From assembly GCA_964464435.1 (NCBI GenBank), contig CAYXGE010000074.1, positions 1 through 9,028 of the forward strand: a stretch of 9,028 nt of DNA, given 5' to 3'. A program made the translations under genes and the position numbers. The notes under the pieces are model-generated. The model was not told the origin of the DNA. It did not search any database and was given only the letters and a program-made list of their open reading frames with translations. Shown here piece by piece: positions 1-6,283 of this stretch (positions are counted from its first letter, which is position 1; every line of letters begins with the position of its first letter). The DNA comes from CAYXGE01 sp964464435. GTDB taxonomy: Bacteria > Pseudomonadota > Gammaproteobacteria > Burkholderiales > Methylophilaceae.

Positions 1-2
1 CT

Positions 3-8
3 TATAAT
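3..8 (+). promoter_or_regulatory. Perfect -10 hexamer in front of the DUF4186 gene
   Basis: The hexamer TATAAT ends six bases before the GTG at 15, so the expected transcription start falls on or next to that GTG. The -35 region would lie outside the window and cannot be checked. No Shine-Dalgarno sequence fits between the hexamer and the start codon, so transcript and protein may begin together. A single hexamer can occur by chance. Confidence 0.4.
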
Positions 9-14
9 GCGTTT

Positions 15-422
15 GTGAGAAATTTAGAATCTTTATTTAAGGCGTTGGCAACTTCATCTTTTAGGGCAAGTTTTGCGCTTAAAGGTCAAGATATTGTTTA
101 TTTGCAAGATAAAGGCTTGGCGCTGGTGATGTTGCATGCGCAAGATTTTATTGAAAAAAGGCTAGCACCCGCGCAACCGCCCAATGACGGTAAACAAACC
201 CCCATGCGTGGGCACCCTGTATTTGTGGCGCAACATGCCACGGCCTTGTGTTGCAGGGGTTGTTTACAACAGTGGCATGGCATTGCACAGGGGGTGGCGC
301 TTAGCCAAGCACAGCAAGCGTATTGTTTAAGTGTGTTGCAACATTGGCTTGAAATTGAGCAACAAAAACTTGCGCAAACTACCCCGTATTGCGAAGCCCC
401 GCGGCAATCCCGTTTATGGTGA
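15..422 (+). CDS. DUF4186 family protein
   Basis: A 135-residue protein that I recognise as a member of the DUF4186 family, which has no assigned function. The conserved core runs from about residue 47 to 90: KRLAPA, then NDGKQTPMRGHPVFVAQHAT, then CCRGC and WHGI. Cys79, Cys80 and Cys83 with His67, His74 and His88 could bind a metal; that is inference. There is no signal peptide or membrane segment, so it should be cytoplasmic. The GTG start is chosen because family members begin about this far before the first conserved block (here NLESLFKALATSSFRASF). The frame is open to the left edge, so an upstream start cannot be excluded. The last 14 codons overlap the end of ppc on the other strand, and the tail beyond about residue 118 looks unconserved. 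Confidence 0.85.
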   Translation: MRNLESLFKALATSSFRASFALKGQDIVYLQDKGLALVMLHAQDFIEKRLAPAQPPNDGKQTPMRGHPVFVAQHATALCCRGCLQQWHGIAQGVALSQAQQAYCLSVLQHWLEIEQQKLAQTTPYCEAPRQSRLW

Positions 423-3147
423 GTTGAATCGCCAGTTTGAGTTTTTCGTTGGTTTCACCTTGTCTAAATCGGTTAATCAGCTCTACTTGTAAATGGTTAA
501 GCGGGTCTAAGTACGGTAAGCGGTTTTTAATTGAATTTAACAGCATGGGGTTGCAGCTTAGGCGTTCATCACTTTCTAGCAGTAGATTAAGTGCGTTGGT
601 AGTGAGTGTGTACTCTTGCTCTATGCGGCTAAATATAGACTCGCGCAGTTTTTTATCTGCCACTAAGTGGGCATAGTGTCTTGCCACAATGAGGTCTGTT
701 TTTGCGAGCACCATATCTACGTTGGCAATGAGTGTTTTAAACAATGGCCAGCAATCTAGCATTTCTTTAAGCGTTTGCGTGCGCGATTCTCTTAAGCTTT
801 CATCGGCGTTAAGAAATTGGTGTATTGCACTGCCTAAACCATACCAGCCCGGTAACAAAAGGCGGCATTGCCCCCATGAAAAGCCCCACGGAATGGCACG
901 TAAATCTTCAATGCGTTGGGTGGATTTTCTTGCGGCTGGGCGGCTGCCAATATTGAGTTGTGCAATTTCTGAAATGGGCGTGGCACTAAAAAAGTAGTCG
1001 GCAAAGCCTGGTGTTTCATACACTAAATTGCGGTAACTGCTCATGGCCGTAGCAGAGAGTTCTTCCATCACGTGTTCAAAGGTTCTGCGTTTTTTGGTTT
1101 CTATGGCATCGGCAGGAAACAAGGTGGCATCTATGGTAGCGGCAATCAGCGTTTCTAAATGTTGTTTGCCTACTTTGGGGTCTGCATATTTGTTGGCAAT
1201 AATCTCGCCTTGTTCAGTGAGGCGAATTTGCCCATCTACTGTGCCGTGTGGTTGCGCCATAATGGCTTGGTAAGTGGGGCCACCGCCTCTGCCCACGGTG
1301 CCACCGCGGCCATGAAATAAGCGCAGTTTTATTTTGGCTTGGTTAAATAATTCTACCAATGAAATTTCAGCTTTGTAGAGCTCCCAGTTAGAGGTTAAAA
1401 AGCCACCGTCTTTGTTACTGTCTGAGTAGCCGAGCATAATTTCTTGCTCATTACCTTGGTTACGCAATACATGGCGTATGCCTAACAAACTGAGCCATTT
1501 GCCCATAATCACGGGCGCTTCACGCAGGTCGGCAATGGTTTCAAATAGCGGCACAATATTGAGCTCCATTTGAATTTTTTGCGAGCCCCAAAGCCCTTTG
1601 AGCATGCCTGTTTCTTTTTGCAATAAGGCCACTTCTAGTAAGTCTGACAAGGTTTCTGTGTGCGAAATAATGTATTGGCGCACGGTGCGGTTGCCAAAAC
1701 GTTTGCGTAGCTCACGGGCTTCATTGAGCACGCCAATTTCTTTGTGCACTAATTCAGAGTATTGCTGAAAAGGTGAAAACAACAAGCGCGGTTGTTTTAA
1801 CTCTTCGAGCAAAGTGCTGATTTTTTCTTCTTCTGTGAGTTCATCATAGTTAAAGTCAAACCCAGCTTTATGCAAAAGTTCTTTTATAACCGTCTCATGC
1901 ACATCTGAAGATTGACGCACATCTACAGTGGCAAGGTGAAACCCAAAGGTTTCAATGGCTTTAATCAGCTTGCCTAAACGCGGGTAAATGAGTGCTTCAC
2001 CGGCATTGGCTTTGAGCGATTGCGTAAGAATATTAAGGTCTGCCAGAAGTGCATCATGGTTTTCATAGGGTTTAATTTCTATGCTTGGCACGGCAAAATC
2101 AACATCAGGGGTGAGGGATTTTGCGGTCACCACAAAGCGGTCGTAAATACCGTTTAAAGCCAGACGGTAAGGTTCATCTAATCGGTGCGGTGATTGGTCT
2201 TGTGAAGCTTTGGCAAGCTCCATGACTTCTGGGCTGGCATCATTTAAGCGAATAGAGGGCGTGAGCTCTCGGCGCAGCGCATCTAGTTGTTTAGCGTAAA
2301 ACTTAAACACCGTGGCTGACTGCATGGCCACCGCTTGTTTTAAGGTGGTGCCATTAACAAAGGGGTTACCATCGCGGTCGCCGCCTATCCAACTGCCCAT
2401 GTGTAAAAAGCTCGGTAGCTGGTATGGCTCTTTGAGGTATTCACTATATTGTTGGTTGAGGTCACGTTCTAAATCTTGCAAGATTTCAGGAATCGTCTCT
2501 AAAAACGTGGTTTCATAGTAGCTAAGGGCGTTTTCAATTTCATTGGCCACTGTGAGTTTAGAAAAACGCAAAATGCGCGTTTGCCATAGTGCCATTACCG
2601 CGCCTTGAATCAGCAGATGGTTGCGCTCTTGCTCTCTTTTAGACAGCACACCACTGCGCTCAGCCAGCAAATGCGCTAAATGACGCTCAATATCTAAAAT
2701 ACTTTTGCGCTGCACTTCTGTGGGGTGTGCCGTAAGTACGGGGGAAACTAAGGCGGTTTTAAAAAAGTCTTCAATATCTTTAAAGGCTAAATCTTTTTCT
2801 GCAATCGTTTTAACTGTATGCGATAACGCACCCGCTACAGGGTTATCTTCATTCAAACGCGTGAGCTGATTGGCGTATAAGTCCTCTGCAATATTAACCA
2901 AATGTTTAAAATAACTAAACGCGCGCACTACAGAAACTGTTTGCTCGGGGCTTAAATCTTTGAGTGAGTTTTCTAAAGTAATAGATGCGGTTTGGTCGTG
3001 TTCACGATGAAACTTAACCGCAGATTTACGAATATTTTCAATGATGTCAAAAGTGGTTTTGCCATCTTTAATCAGAATGGTTTCGCCAAGCACTTTACCT
3101 AAATAACGAATATTTTCTTTTAAGCTTTTTTCTAAGTGTTGTGTCAT
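379..3147 (-). CDS. ppc: Phosphoenolpyruvate carboxylase
   Basis: A 922-residue cytoplasmic enzyme that carboxylates phosphoenolpyruvate with bicarbonate to oxaloacetate, refilling the TCA cycle. Hallmarks in order: VLTAHPTE with the catalytic histidine near residue 141, GSWIGGDRDGNP (about 251-262), GFHLATVDVRQ (about 402-412), GYSDSNKDGG (about 573-582), the arginine/glycine loop FHGRGGTVGRGGGP (about 611-624), GSRPAARK followed by IPWGFSWGQ, and the family C-terminus NGIAAGLRNTG. It is slightly longer than the roughly 880-residue E. coli enzyme and appears intact. The ATG at 3147 is preferred over one five codons upstream at 3162 because GAGG lies nine bases before it, while the upstream ATG has no comparable site. 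It is monocistronic as far as can be seen. Its stop codon lies inside the convergent DUF4186 gene. Confidence 0.97.
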   Translation of the reverse strand: MTQHLEKSLKENIRYLGKVLGETILIKDGKTTFDIIENIRKSAVKFHREHDQTASITLENSLKDLSPEQTVSVVRAFSYFKHLVNIAEDLYANQLTRLNEDNPVAGALSHTVKTIAEKDLAFKDIEDFFKTALVSPVLTAHPTEVQRKSILDIERHLAHLLAERSGVLSKREQERNHLLIQGAVMALWQTRILRFSKLTVANEIENALSYYETTFLETIPEILQDLERDLNQQYSEYLKEPYQLPSFLHMGSWIGGDRDGNPFVNGTTLKQAVAMQSATVFKFYAKQLDALRRELTPSIRLNDASPEVMELAKASQDQSPHRLDEPYRLALNGIYDRFVVTAKSLTPDVDFAVPSIEIKPYENHDALLADLNILTQSLKANAGEALIYPRLGKLIKAIETFGFHLATVDVRQSSDVHETVIKELLHKAGFDFNYDELTEEEKISTLLEELKQPRLLFSPFQQYSELVHKEIGVLNEARELRKRFGNRTVRQYIISHTETLSDLLEVALLQKETGMLKGLWGSQKIQMELNIVPLFETIADLREAPVIMGKWLSLLGIRHVLRNQGNEQEIMLGYSDSNKDGGFLTSNWELYKAEISLVELFNQAKIKLRLFHGRGGTVGRGGGPTYQAIMAQPHGTVDGQIRLTEQGEIIANKYADPKVGKQHLETLIAATIDATLFPADAIETKKRRTFEHVMEELSATAMSSYRNLVYETPGFADYFFSATPISEIAQLNIGSRPAARKSTQRIEDLRAIPWGFSWGQCRLLLPGWYGLGSAIHQFLNADESLRESRTQTLKEMLDCWPLFKTLIANVDMVLAKTDLIVARHYAHLVADKKLRESIFSRIEQEYTLTTNALNLLLESDERLSCNPMLLNSIKNRLPYLDPLNHLQVELINRFRQGETNEKLKLAIQLTINGIAAGLRNTG

Positions 3148-3204
3148 TGCTATTACCCTCATGCCTAATCTTATTTACAAAAGCAACAACTGCACCAATT
3201 TTTA

Positions 3205-3223
3205 ACTAATTGAATTGATTAGT
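3205..3223. repeat. Palindrome upstream of ppc
   Basis: ACTAAT and ATTAGT form perfect 6-bp arms around a 7-bp AT-rich spacer, about 58 bp upstream of the ppc start. The position suits an operator for ppc. AT-rich short palindromes arise easily by chance and no regulator is identified. Confidence 0.3.
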
Positions 3224-3236
3224 ACAAAGCTGGATT

Positions 3237-3289
3237 TTGTGCAAATTAAACACTAGGTTTATCAGTCATTTGCACTATTGTTGTGCAAA
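3237..3289. promoter_or_regulatory. Repeated TTGTGCAAA boxes between ppc and the cupin gene
   Basis: TTGTGCAAA occurs exactly at 3237-3245 and 3281-3289, with repeat starts 44 bp apart. TTTGCAC at 3269-3275 is an inverted copy of the core and makes a 7-bp-arm, 7-bp-spacer inverted repeat with the second copy. They lie between divergently transcribed genes, as expected for binding sites of a shared regulator. A very weak ppc promoter could use TTGCAC on the minus strand within the first copy as its -35 box. The regulator is unknown. Confidence 0.42.
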
Positions 3290-3366
3290 CAAGAAATGTG
3301 AAATGAGTGCGTGGGTTGGACTCAAATTGCTTTAAAATGGGCGTAATTTTATTAAAGAGAGACAAC

Positions 3367-3693
3367 ATGAGCAAAATTATTGTAGAGAAAAATCCATCAC
3401 CAGCGCAGTTAGAATCGCTCAATGTGAGCAAATGGCCAACATGGCAAAAAGAAGTATCGGTGTTTCCTTGGGTGTTTCCTGAGCAAGAAATGGCTTATAT
3501 TTTAGAAGGTGAATGTGTCATTACCCCAGAAGGTGGTGAACCAGTGCAATTTGGCAAAGGCGATTTGGTGACTTTTCCTGCGGGGTTAAAAGCCAGCTGG
3601 GAGGTAAAACAGCCTTTACATAAGCATTACAAATTAGATGGTAATGCACTGACGCAAGTGTGGCGCAGATTGCTACTTAAAATCAAAGGCTAA
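3367..3693 (+). CDS. Small single-domain cupin (TM1112-like, Cupin_3/DUF861 type)
   Basis: A 108-residue single-domain cupin, probably cytoplasmic; its molecular role is unknown. The body matches the TM1112-like pattern: PTWQKEVSVFPWVF (about 24-37), EMAYILEGECVITPEGG (41-57), FGKGDLVTFPAGL (62-74), then a tryptophan and KHY near 86-88. The usual cupin HxH pair is absent and the second motif has Trp78 where a metal-binding histidine often sits, so a classic metal centre is unlikely. The ATG at 3367 is chosen because AAAGAGAG precedes it and the conserved NPSP block follows about eight residues later. An in-frame ATG at 3307 would add residues with no family resemblance. A tail of about 20 residues follows KHY, ending in basic RRLLLKIKG. 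A 56-bp gap separates it from the next gene, so co-transcription is plausible. Confidence 0.85.
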   Translation: MSKIIVEKNPSPAQLESLNVSKWPTWQKEVSVFPWVFPEQEMAYILEGECVITPEGGEPVQFGKGDLVTFPAGLKASWEVKQPLHKHYKLDGNALTQVWRRLLLKIKG

Positions 3694-3749
3694 TGTGGTG
3701 AACATTTGCTCAGGTGGTTTGTCAATCTAGCATCAATTAAGGAACTTTT

Positions 3750-3938
3750 ATGACCAGTGCCGTTGAAACTAACAAAGAATACCATCTGAAAGCGCTAGAA
3801 GAGATGGTGGCTAACACCTGTTTTTGTAAGTTACGCGCCTCATGCCCAGATAAAAGCAGTGCAGAATGCATGAAGCACCGCAATATTTATGTAGAGTTTA
3901 TGCAAGAAAAACAAGCGCAGGGTGGACATCATGGATAA
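3750..3938 (+). CDS. 62-aa four-cysteine protein, function unknown
   Basis: I do not recognise this family. The start is well supported: AAGGAA lies five bases before the ATG. Residues 8-21 look helical. Then come Cys24, Cys26, Cys32 and Cys40 in the pattern CxC-x5-C-x7-C, with His43 close by and a His-His-Gly C-terminus (60-62). Four spaced cysteines suggest bound zinc, iron-sulfur or disulfides; which one cannot be told from sequence. There is no signal peptide, so the cysteines are probably cytoplasmic and reduced. The last eight bases overlap the following small membrane-protein gene, which suggests coupled translation and a shared job. It may be co-transcribed with the cupin gene 56 bp upstream. 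Confidence 0.7.
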   Translation: MTSAVETNKEYHLKALEEMVANTCFCKLRASCPDKSSAECMKHRNIYVEFMQEKQAQGGHHG

Positions 3939-4086
3939 TCAAGACCGTATTGAAGAGCAGCTTAAAGGCGTCAATGACAAATTGGCGTTGATTAACCAAA
4001 ATATGCTTAAGGTATTTTGGATAGTTGCGGTATTTGCGTTTTTGTACTTTGGCCTCATGCTATACATGCTTTTTATCAAAGCTTAA
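3931..4086 (+). CDS. 51-aa single-helix membrane protein
   Basis: A short frame starting at ATG 3931 inside the end of the four-cysteine gene and ending at TAA 4084. GGGTGG just upstream can serve as ribosome-binding site. Residues 1-27 are polar and helical with heptad-like hydrophobics (DRIEEQLKGVNDKLALINQN), suiting a short coiled coil or amphipathic helix. Residues about 28-48 are a strongly hydrophobic transmembrane segment, and the chain ends in Lys-Ala. The frame is +1 relative to the preceding gene. I know no named family. The 8-bp overlap, plausible ribosome-binding site and clean two-part design argue that it is real. A likely role is a membrane anchor or partner for the upstream protein, which is inference. 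Confidence 0.62.
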   Translation: MDNQDRIEEQLKGVNDKLALINQNMLKVFWIVAVFAFLYFGLMLYMLFIKA

Positions 4087-4104
4087 ATGACAACATGGGT
4101 GGGT

Positions 4105-4181
4105 TGGCGGAGCGGACGGGGCTCGAACCCGCGACCCCCGGCGTGACAGGCCGGTATTCTAACCAACTGAACTACCGCTCC
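4105..4181 (-). tRNA. tRNA-Asp (GUC)
   Basis: The minus strand folds as a full cloverleaf of 77 nt with an encoded CCA end. The acceptor stem is GGAGCGG paired with CCGCTCC, followed by discriminator G. The anticodon stem CCGGC/GCCGG encloses loop CTGTCAC, with anticodon GTC at 4145-4147 on the reverse strand. The T arm carries GGTTCGAGCC. It reads aspartate codons GAU and GAC. It lies 70 bp downstream of the sugar-kinase stop codon on the same strand and faces the end of the small membrane gene. No clear intrinsic terminator follows it. No direct repeat of its 3' end was noticed in the window, so nothing suggests an integrated element here. Confidence 0.97.
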
Positions 4182-4199
4182 AACCTTTGGGTATCGTTT

Positions 4200-4214
4200 G
4201 GCGTGTATCACGCC
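4200..4214. repeat. GC-rich hairpin between kinase gene and tRNA-Asp
   Basis: GGCGTG and CACGCC form a perfect 6-bp stem around a 3-base loop, about 19 bp before the tRNA 5' end and 38 bp past the kinase stop. No T-run follows on either strand, so it is not a normal intrinsic terminator. It may be an RNA-processing or mRNA 3'-end structure, or chance. Confidence 0.35.
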
Positions 4215-4251
4215 GCACAACAAGCCGCGCATATTAATGTAATTCACAGGT

Positions 4252-5163
4252 TTAGGCTAGTGCTAATTGCCAATCCTTTATAAATTCTGCATAAAACGCA
4301 TGTGAAGTTGGTGCCGCACCGCGTATTGTGCACATGGCACTTGCCATGGTGTTGGCTCGATGCAAACTGGTTTGCGCATCCCAACCGTTTAATAACCCTA
4401 GTATCATCACCGCACTAAATGCATCACCAGCGCCTACTGTGTCAATCAGTGCGTGCTTAAGGGGCTGTGGTGCTGCGCTTAATTTGTTGCCATCTTCAAC
4501 TATCATCCACGCACCATGTGCGCCACAAGTTACTATCACTTGCTTAAGCGCAAATTGATGTTTTAACTGGTGGGCAATGGGTGCTGCTTCAAGTTTTGCT
4601 AAGCCAAACATTTCTGCCAATAGGGTAAGTTCTTCATCATTCACTTTTAAGTAGTCGGCATGTTGCATGGCAAAGGTTAAGCTATCTTTAGAAAACCAAG
4701 GGGCGCGCAAGTTAATGTCTAAAAAACGTGGGCATTGTACTTGGCTTAATAAAGTATTTGCCGTGGCGCAAGAGGTGGTTTCTCTTAAGGCGAGTGAGCC
4801 AAAATACATAAGGCTAGGGGTTTGTTGCGTTAGCGCTTGCAGCGCTGATGATGCATTAATGTGGTCATAAGCTTGTTGCGGCAAAATCTCAAAGCGATGG
4901 CTGTTGTGCTCAAGGTGCACCATCACTTTACCTGTTGGATATACTGTATCAATCTGCACACCCGAGGTTGGCATGTGTAAAGTTTGCATAGCATTGAGCA
5001 TCTGTTCACCCAAAGCATCGTTGCCTACTTTAGAAAGCATCAGGGGATTGACGCCGAGTGCTTTAAGATGGCGTGCCACATTAAACGGCGCACCACCAAG
5101 TACCGTTTGTTGCGGAAAAATATCGGCAAGCATTTCACCAAACACTGCAACGTTATTTGCCAT
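4252..5163 (-). CDS. PfkB-family sugar kinase, probably fructokinase
   Basis: A 303-residue cytoplasmic ribokinase/PfkB-family enzyme that transfers phosphate from ATP to a sugar. Visible signatures are the N-terminal GEMLADIFP strand, the GGAPFNVARHLKALG sugar-binding block (about 23-37), DINLRAPW (149-156), which resembles the D-x-N-x-R-x-x-W element of fructokinases, the KVNDEEL metal/phosphate region (173-179), and the ATP-binding/catalytic DTVGAGDAFSA (241-251) with Asp247 as the expected base. The length is normal for the family. Fructokinase is the best guess from DINLRAPW, but another hexose or ribose substrate remains possible. The ATG at 5163 is the only in-frame start before an upstream stop, and it has no Shine-Dalgarno sequence. 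A good promoter sits so close that the mRNA leader would be only a few bases. It is divergent from the aldolase gene. Confidence 0.9.
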   Translation of the reverse strand: MANNVAVFGEMLADIFPQQTVLGGAPFNVARHLKALGVNPLMLSKVGNDALGEQMLNAMQTLHMPTSGVQIDTVYPTGKVMVHLEHNSHRFEILPQQAYDHINASSALQALTQQTPSLMYFGSLALRETTSCATANTLLSQVQCPRFLDINLRAPWFSKDSLTFAMQHADYLKVNDEELTLLAEMFGLAKLEAAPIAHQLKHQFALKQVIVTCGAHGAWMIVEDGNKLSAAPQPLKHALIDTVGAGDAFSAVMILGLLNGWDAQTSLHRANTMASAMCTIRGAAPTSHAFYAEFIKDWQLALA

Positions 5164-5173
5164 AATTAAGTGT

Positions 5174-5201
5174 ATTATTGTTTTGAGTATTTAATTGTAA
5201 A
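5174..5201 (-). promoter_or_regulatory. Promoter of the sugar kinase gene
   Basis: On the minus strand, TTTACA (5196-5201) and AATAAT (5174-5179) each match the sigma-70 consensus at five of six positions, with a 16-bp spacer. The expected start is near 5167, about four bases before the kinase ATG. The -35 box overlaps the palindrome at 5197-5209. Confidence 0.5.
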
Positions 5202-5209
5202 GCGTTTAC
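5197..5209. promoter_or_regulatory. Palindromic operator candidate GTAAA-GCG-TTTAC
   Basis: Perfect 5-bp arms flank GCG, ending one base before the aldolase ATG. The arms and central CG resemble sites bound by LacI/GalR-family sugar regulators (GTAAACGTTTAC-like), although the odd-length centre is a departure. The site overlaps the kinase -35 box and occupies the place where the aldolase ribosome-binding site should be. A regulator bound here could control both genes; this is inference. Confidence 0.4.
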
Positions 5210-5210
5210 C

Positions 5211-6275
5211 ATGGCTTTAGCTTCTTTAAGACAATTATTAGACCATGCGGCAGAGCATCATTATGCGTTACCCGCATTTAATATCAATAATATGGAGCAA
5301 ATACACTCCATTTTAAAAGCCGCGCACGAGGTTGATAGCCCCGTGATATTACAGGCTTCGGCGGGTGCAAGAGGCTATGCAGGTGAGGCGTTCTTGCGTA
5401 AGTTGGTAGAGGCGGCCTTAGAACAATATCCACATATTCCTATTTGTATGCACCAAGATCATGGCGCATCCCCTGCTGTTTGCCAATTGGCCATACGCAG
5501 TGGGTTTTCTAGCGTGATGATGGATGGCTCATTACAAAGTGACGGAAAAACGCCAGCCAGCGTTGAATACAATGTTGAGGTGACGCGCAAGGTGGTAGAG
5601 TTTGCGCACGCAGTGGGCGTTTCAGTAGAGGGTGAGCTTGGGTGTTTAGGCTCACTTGAAACTGGCATGGCAGGCGAGGAAGATGGCGTGGGCGCAACAG
5701 GCGTGCTCGACCACTCGCAATTACTCACAGACCCCGATGAAGCCGCAGCGTTTGTTAAAGCGACACAAGTAGATGCACTAGCCATTGCCATTGGCACAAG
5801 CCACGGCGCGTATAAGTTTAGCCGTCCACCCACAGGCGATATTTTGGCGATAGACCGTATTAAGGCGATACATGCGCGTATCCCCAATACGCATTTGGTG
5901 ATGCATGGTTCTTCAAGTGTTGAGCAATCATGGCTAGAAATGATACGAGCTTACGGTGGGCACATTAAAGAAACCTATGGCGTGCCTGTGGCTGAAATTA
6001 TAGAAGGCATTAAACATGGGGTGCGCAAGGTGAATATTGATACCGACATTCGATTGGCAATGACGGCCGCCATGCGCAAAACCATGCACGAAAACCCAGA
6101 AGAGTTTGACCCGCGTGTATTTTTTAAAGCGGCGATTGAAGCGGCAAAACAATTATGTAAGCAACGTTTTGAAGCATTTGGTAGCGCTGGACAAGCCAGT
6201 AAAATTAAAGTGGTTTCTTTAGATGTGTTAGCGCAACGTTATTCAAAAGGCGAGCTTGACGCTGTTGTGCGTTAG
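5211..6275 (+). CDS. fba: Class II fructose-1,6-bisphosphate aldolase
   Basis: A 354-residue zinc-dependent aldolase of the CbbA-like (Calvin-cycle) subtype. It reversibly splits fructose 1,6-bisphosphate into dihydroxyacetone phosphate and glyceraldehyde 3-phosphate, and in such organisms may also act on sedoheptulose bisphosphate. Motifs: PAFNINNMEQ (21-30), HQDHG (81-85) with catalytic Asp83 and zinc ligand His84, MMDGSL (103-108), EGELGCLGSLE (140-150), TSHGAYKF (196-203) with zinc ligand His198, MHGSSS (231-236) with zinc ligand His232, and KVNIDTD (273-279) for substrate phosphate binding. All catalytic residues are present and the length is normal. The ATG at 5211 gives the family N-terminus (ALASLRQLLDHAAEHHYALPAFN) but lacks a good Shine-Dalgarno sequence. 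A TATTAT at 5173-5178 could be its -10 box, without a convincing -35. It ends 8 bp from the convergent nuclease gene. Confidence 0.96.
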   Translation: MALASLRQLLDHAAEHHYALPAFNINNMEQIHSILKAAHEVDSPVILQASAGARGYAGEAFLRKLVEAALEQYPHIPICMHQDHGASPAVCQLAIRSGFSSVMMDGSLQSDGKTPASVEYNVEVTRKVVEFAHAVGVSVEGELGCLGSLETGMAGEEDGVGATGVLDHSQLLTDPDEAAAFVKATQVDALAIAIGTSHGAYKFSRPPTGDILAIDRIKAIHARIPNTHLVMHGSSSVEQSWLEMIRAYGGHIKETYGVPVAEIIEGIKHGVRKVNIDTDIRLAMTAAMRKTMHENPEEFDPRVFFKAAIEAAKQLCKQRFEAFGSAGQASKIKVVSLDVLAQRYSKGELDAVVR

Positions 6276-6283
6276 CATAAGCC

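Noticed and set aside
437..1273. Several plus-strand frames inside ppc
   Set aside because: They lie antisense to conserved PEP carboxylase coding sequence and show no domain or ribosome-binding site.
3307..3366. Upstream ATG extending the cupin by 20 residues
   Set aside because: The extension has no family resemblance and the ATG at 3367 has the better ribosome-binding site.
4068..4082. GCTTT/AAAGC hairpin at the end of the 51-aa gene as a terminator
   Set aside because: Only five AT-rich base pairs and no T-run after it on either strand.
4105..4181. tRNA-Asp as an integration site of a mobile element
   Set aside because: No integrase gene and no repeat of the tRNA 3' end was seen in the window.
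4017..4283. 88-codon plus-strand frame across the tRNA
   Set aside because: It is a translation of the antisense of tRNA-Asp (the familiar GLAERTGLEPATPGVTG artefact) joined to part of the small membrane gene in another frame.
5459..5887. 142-codon minus-strand frame inside fba
   Set aside because: Shadow of the aldolase coding sequence, low-complexity Ser/Pro/Ala composition, no start signal.
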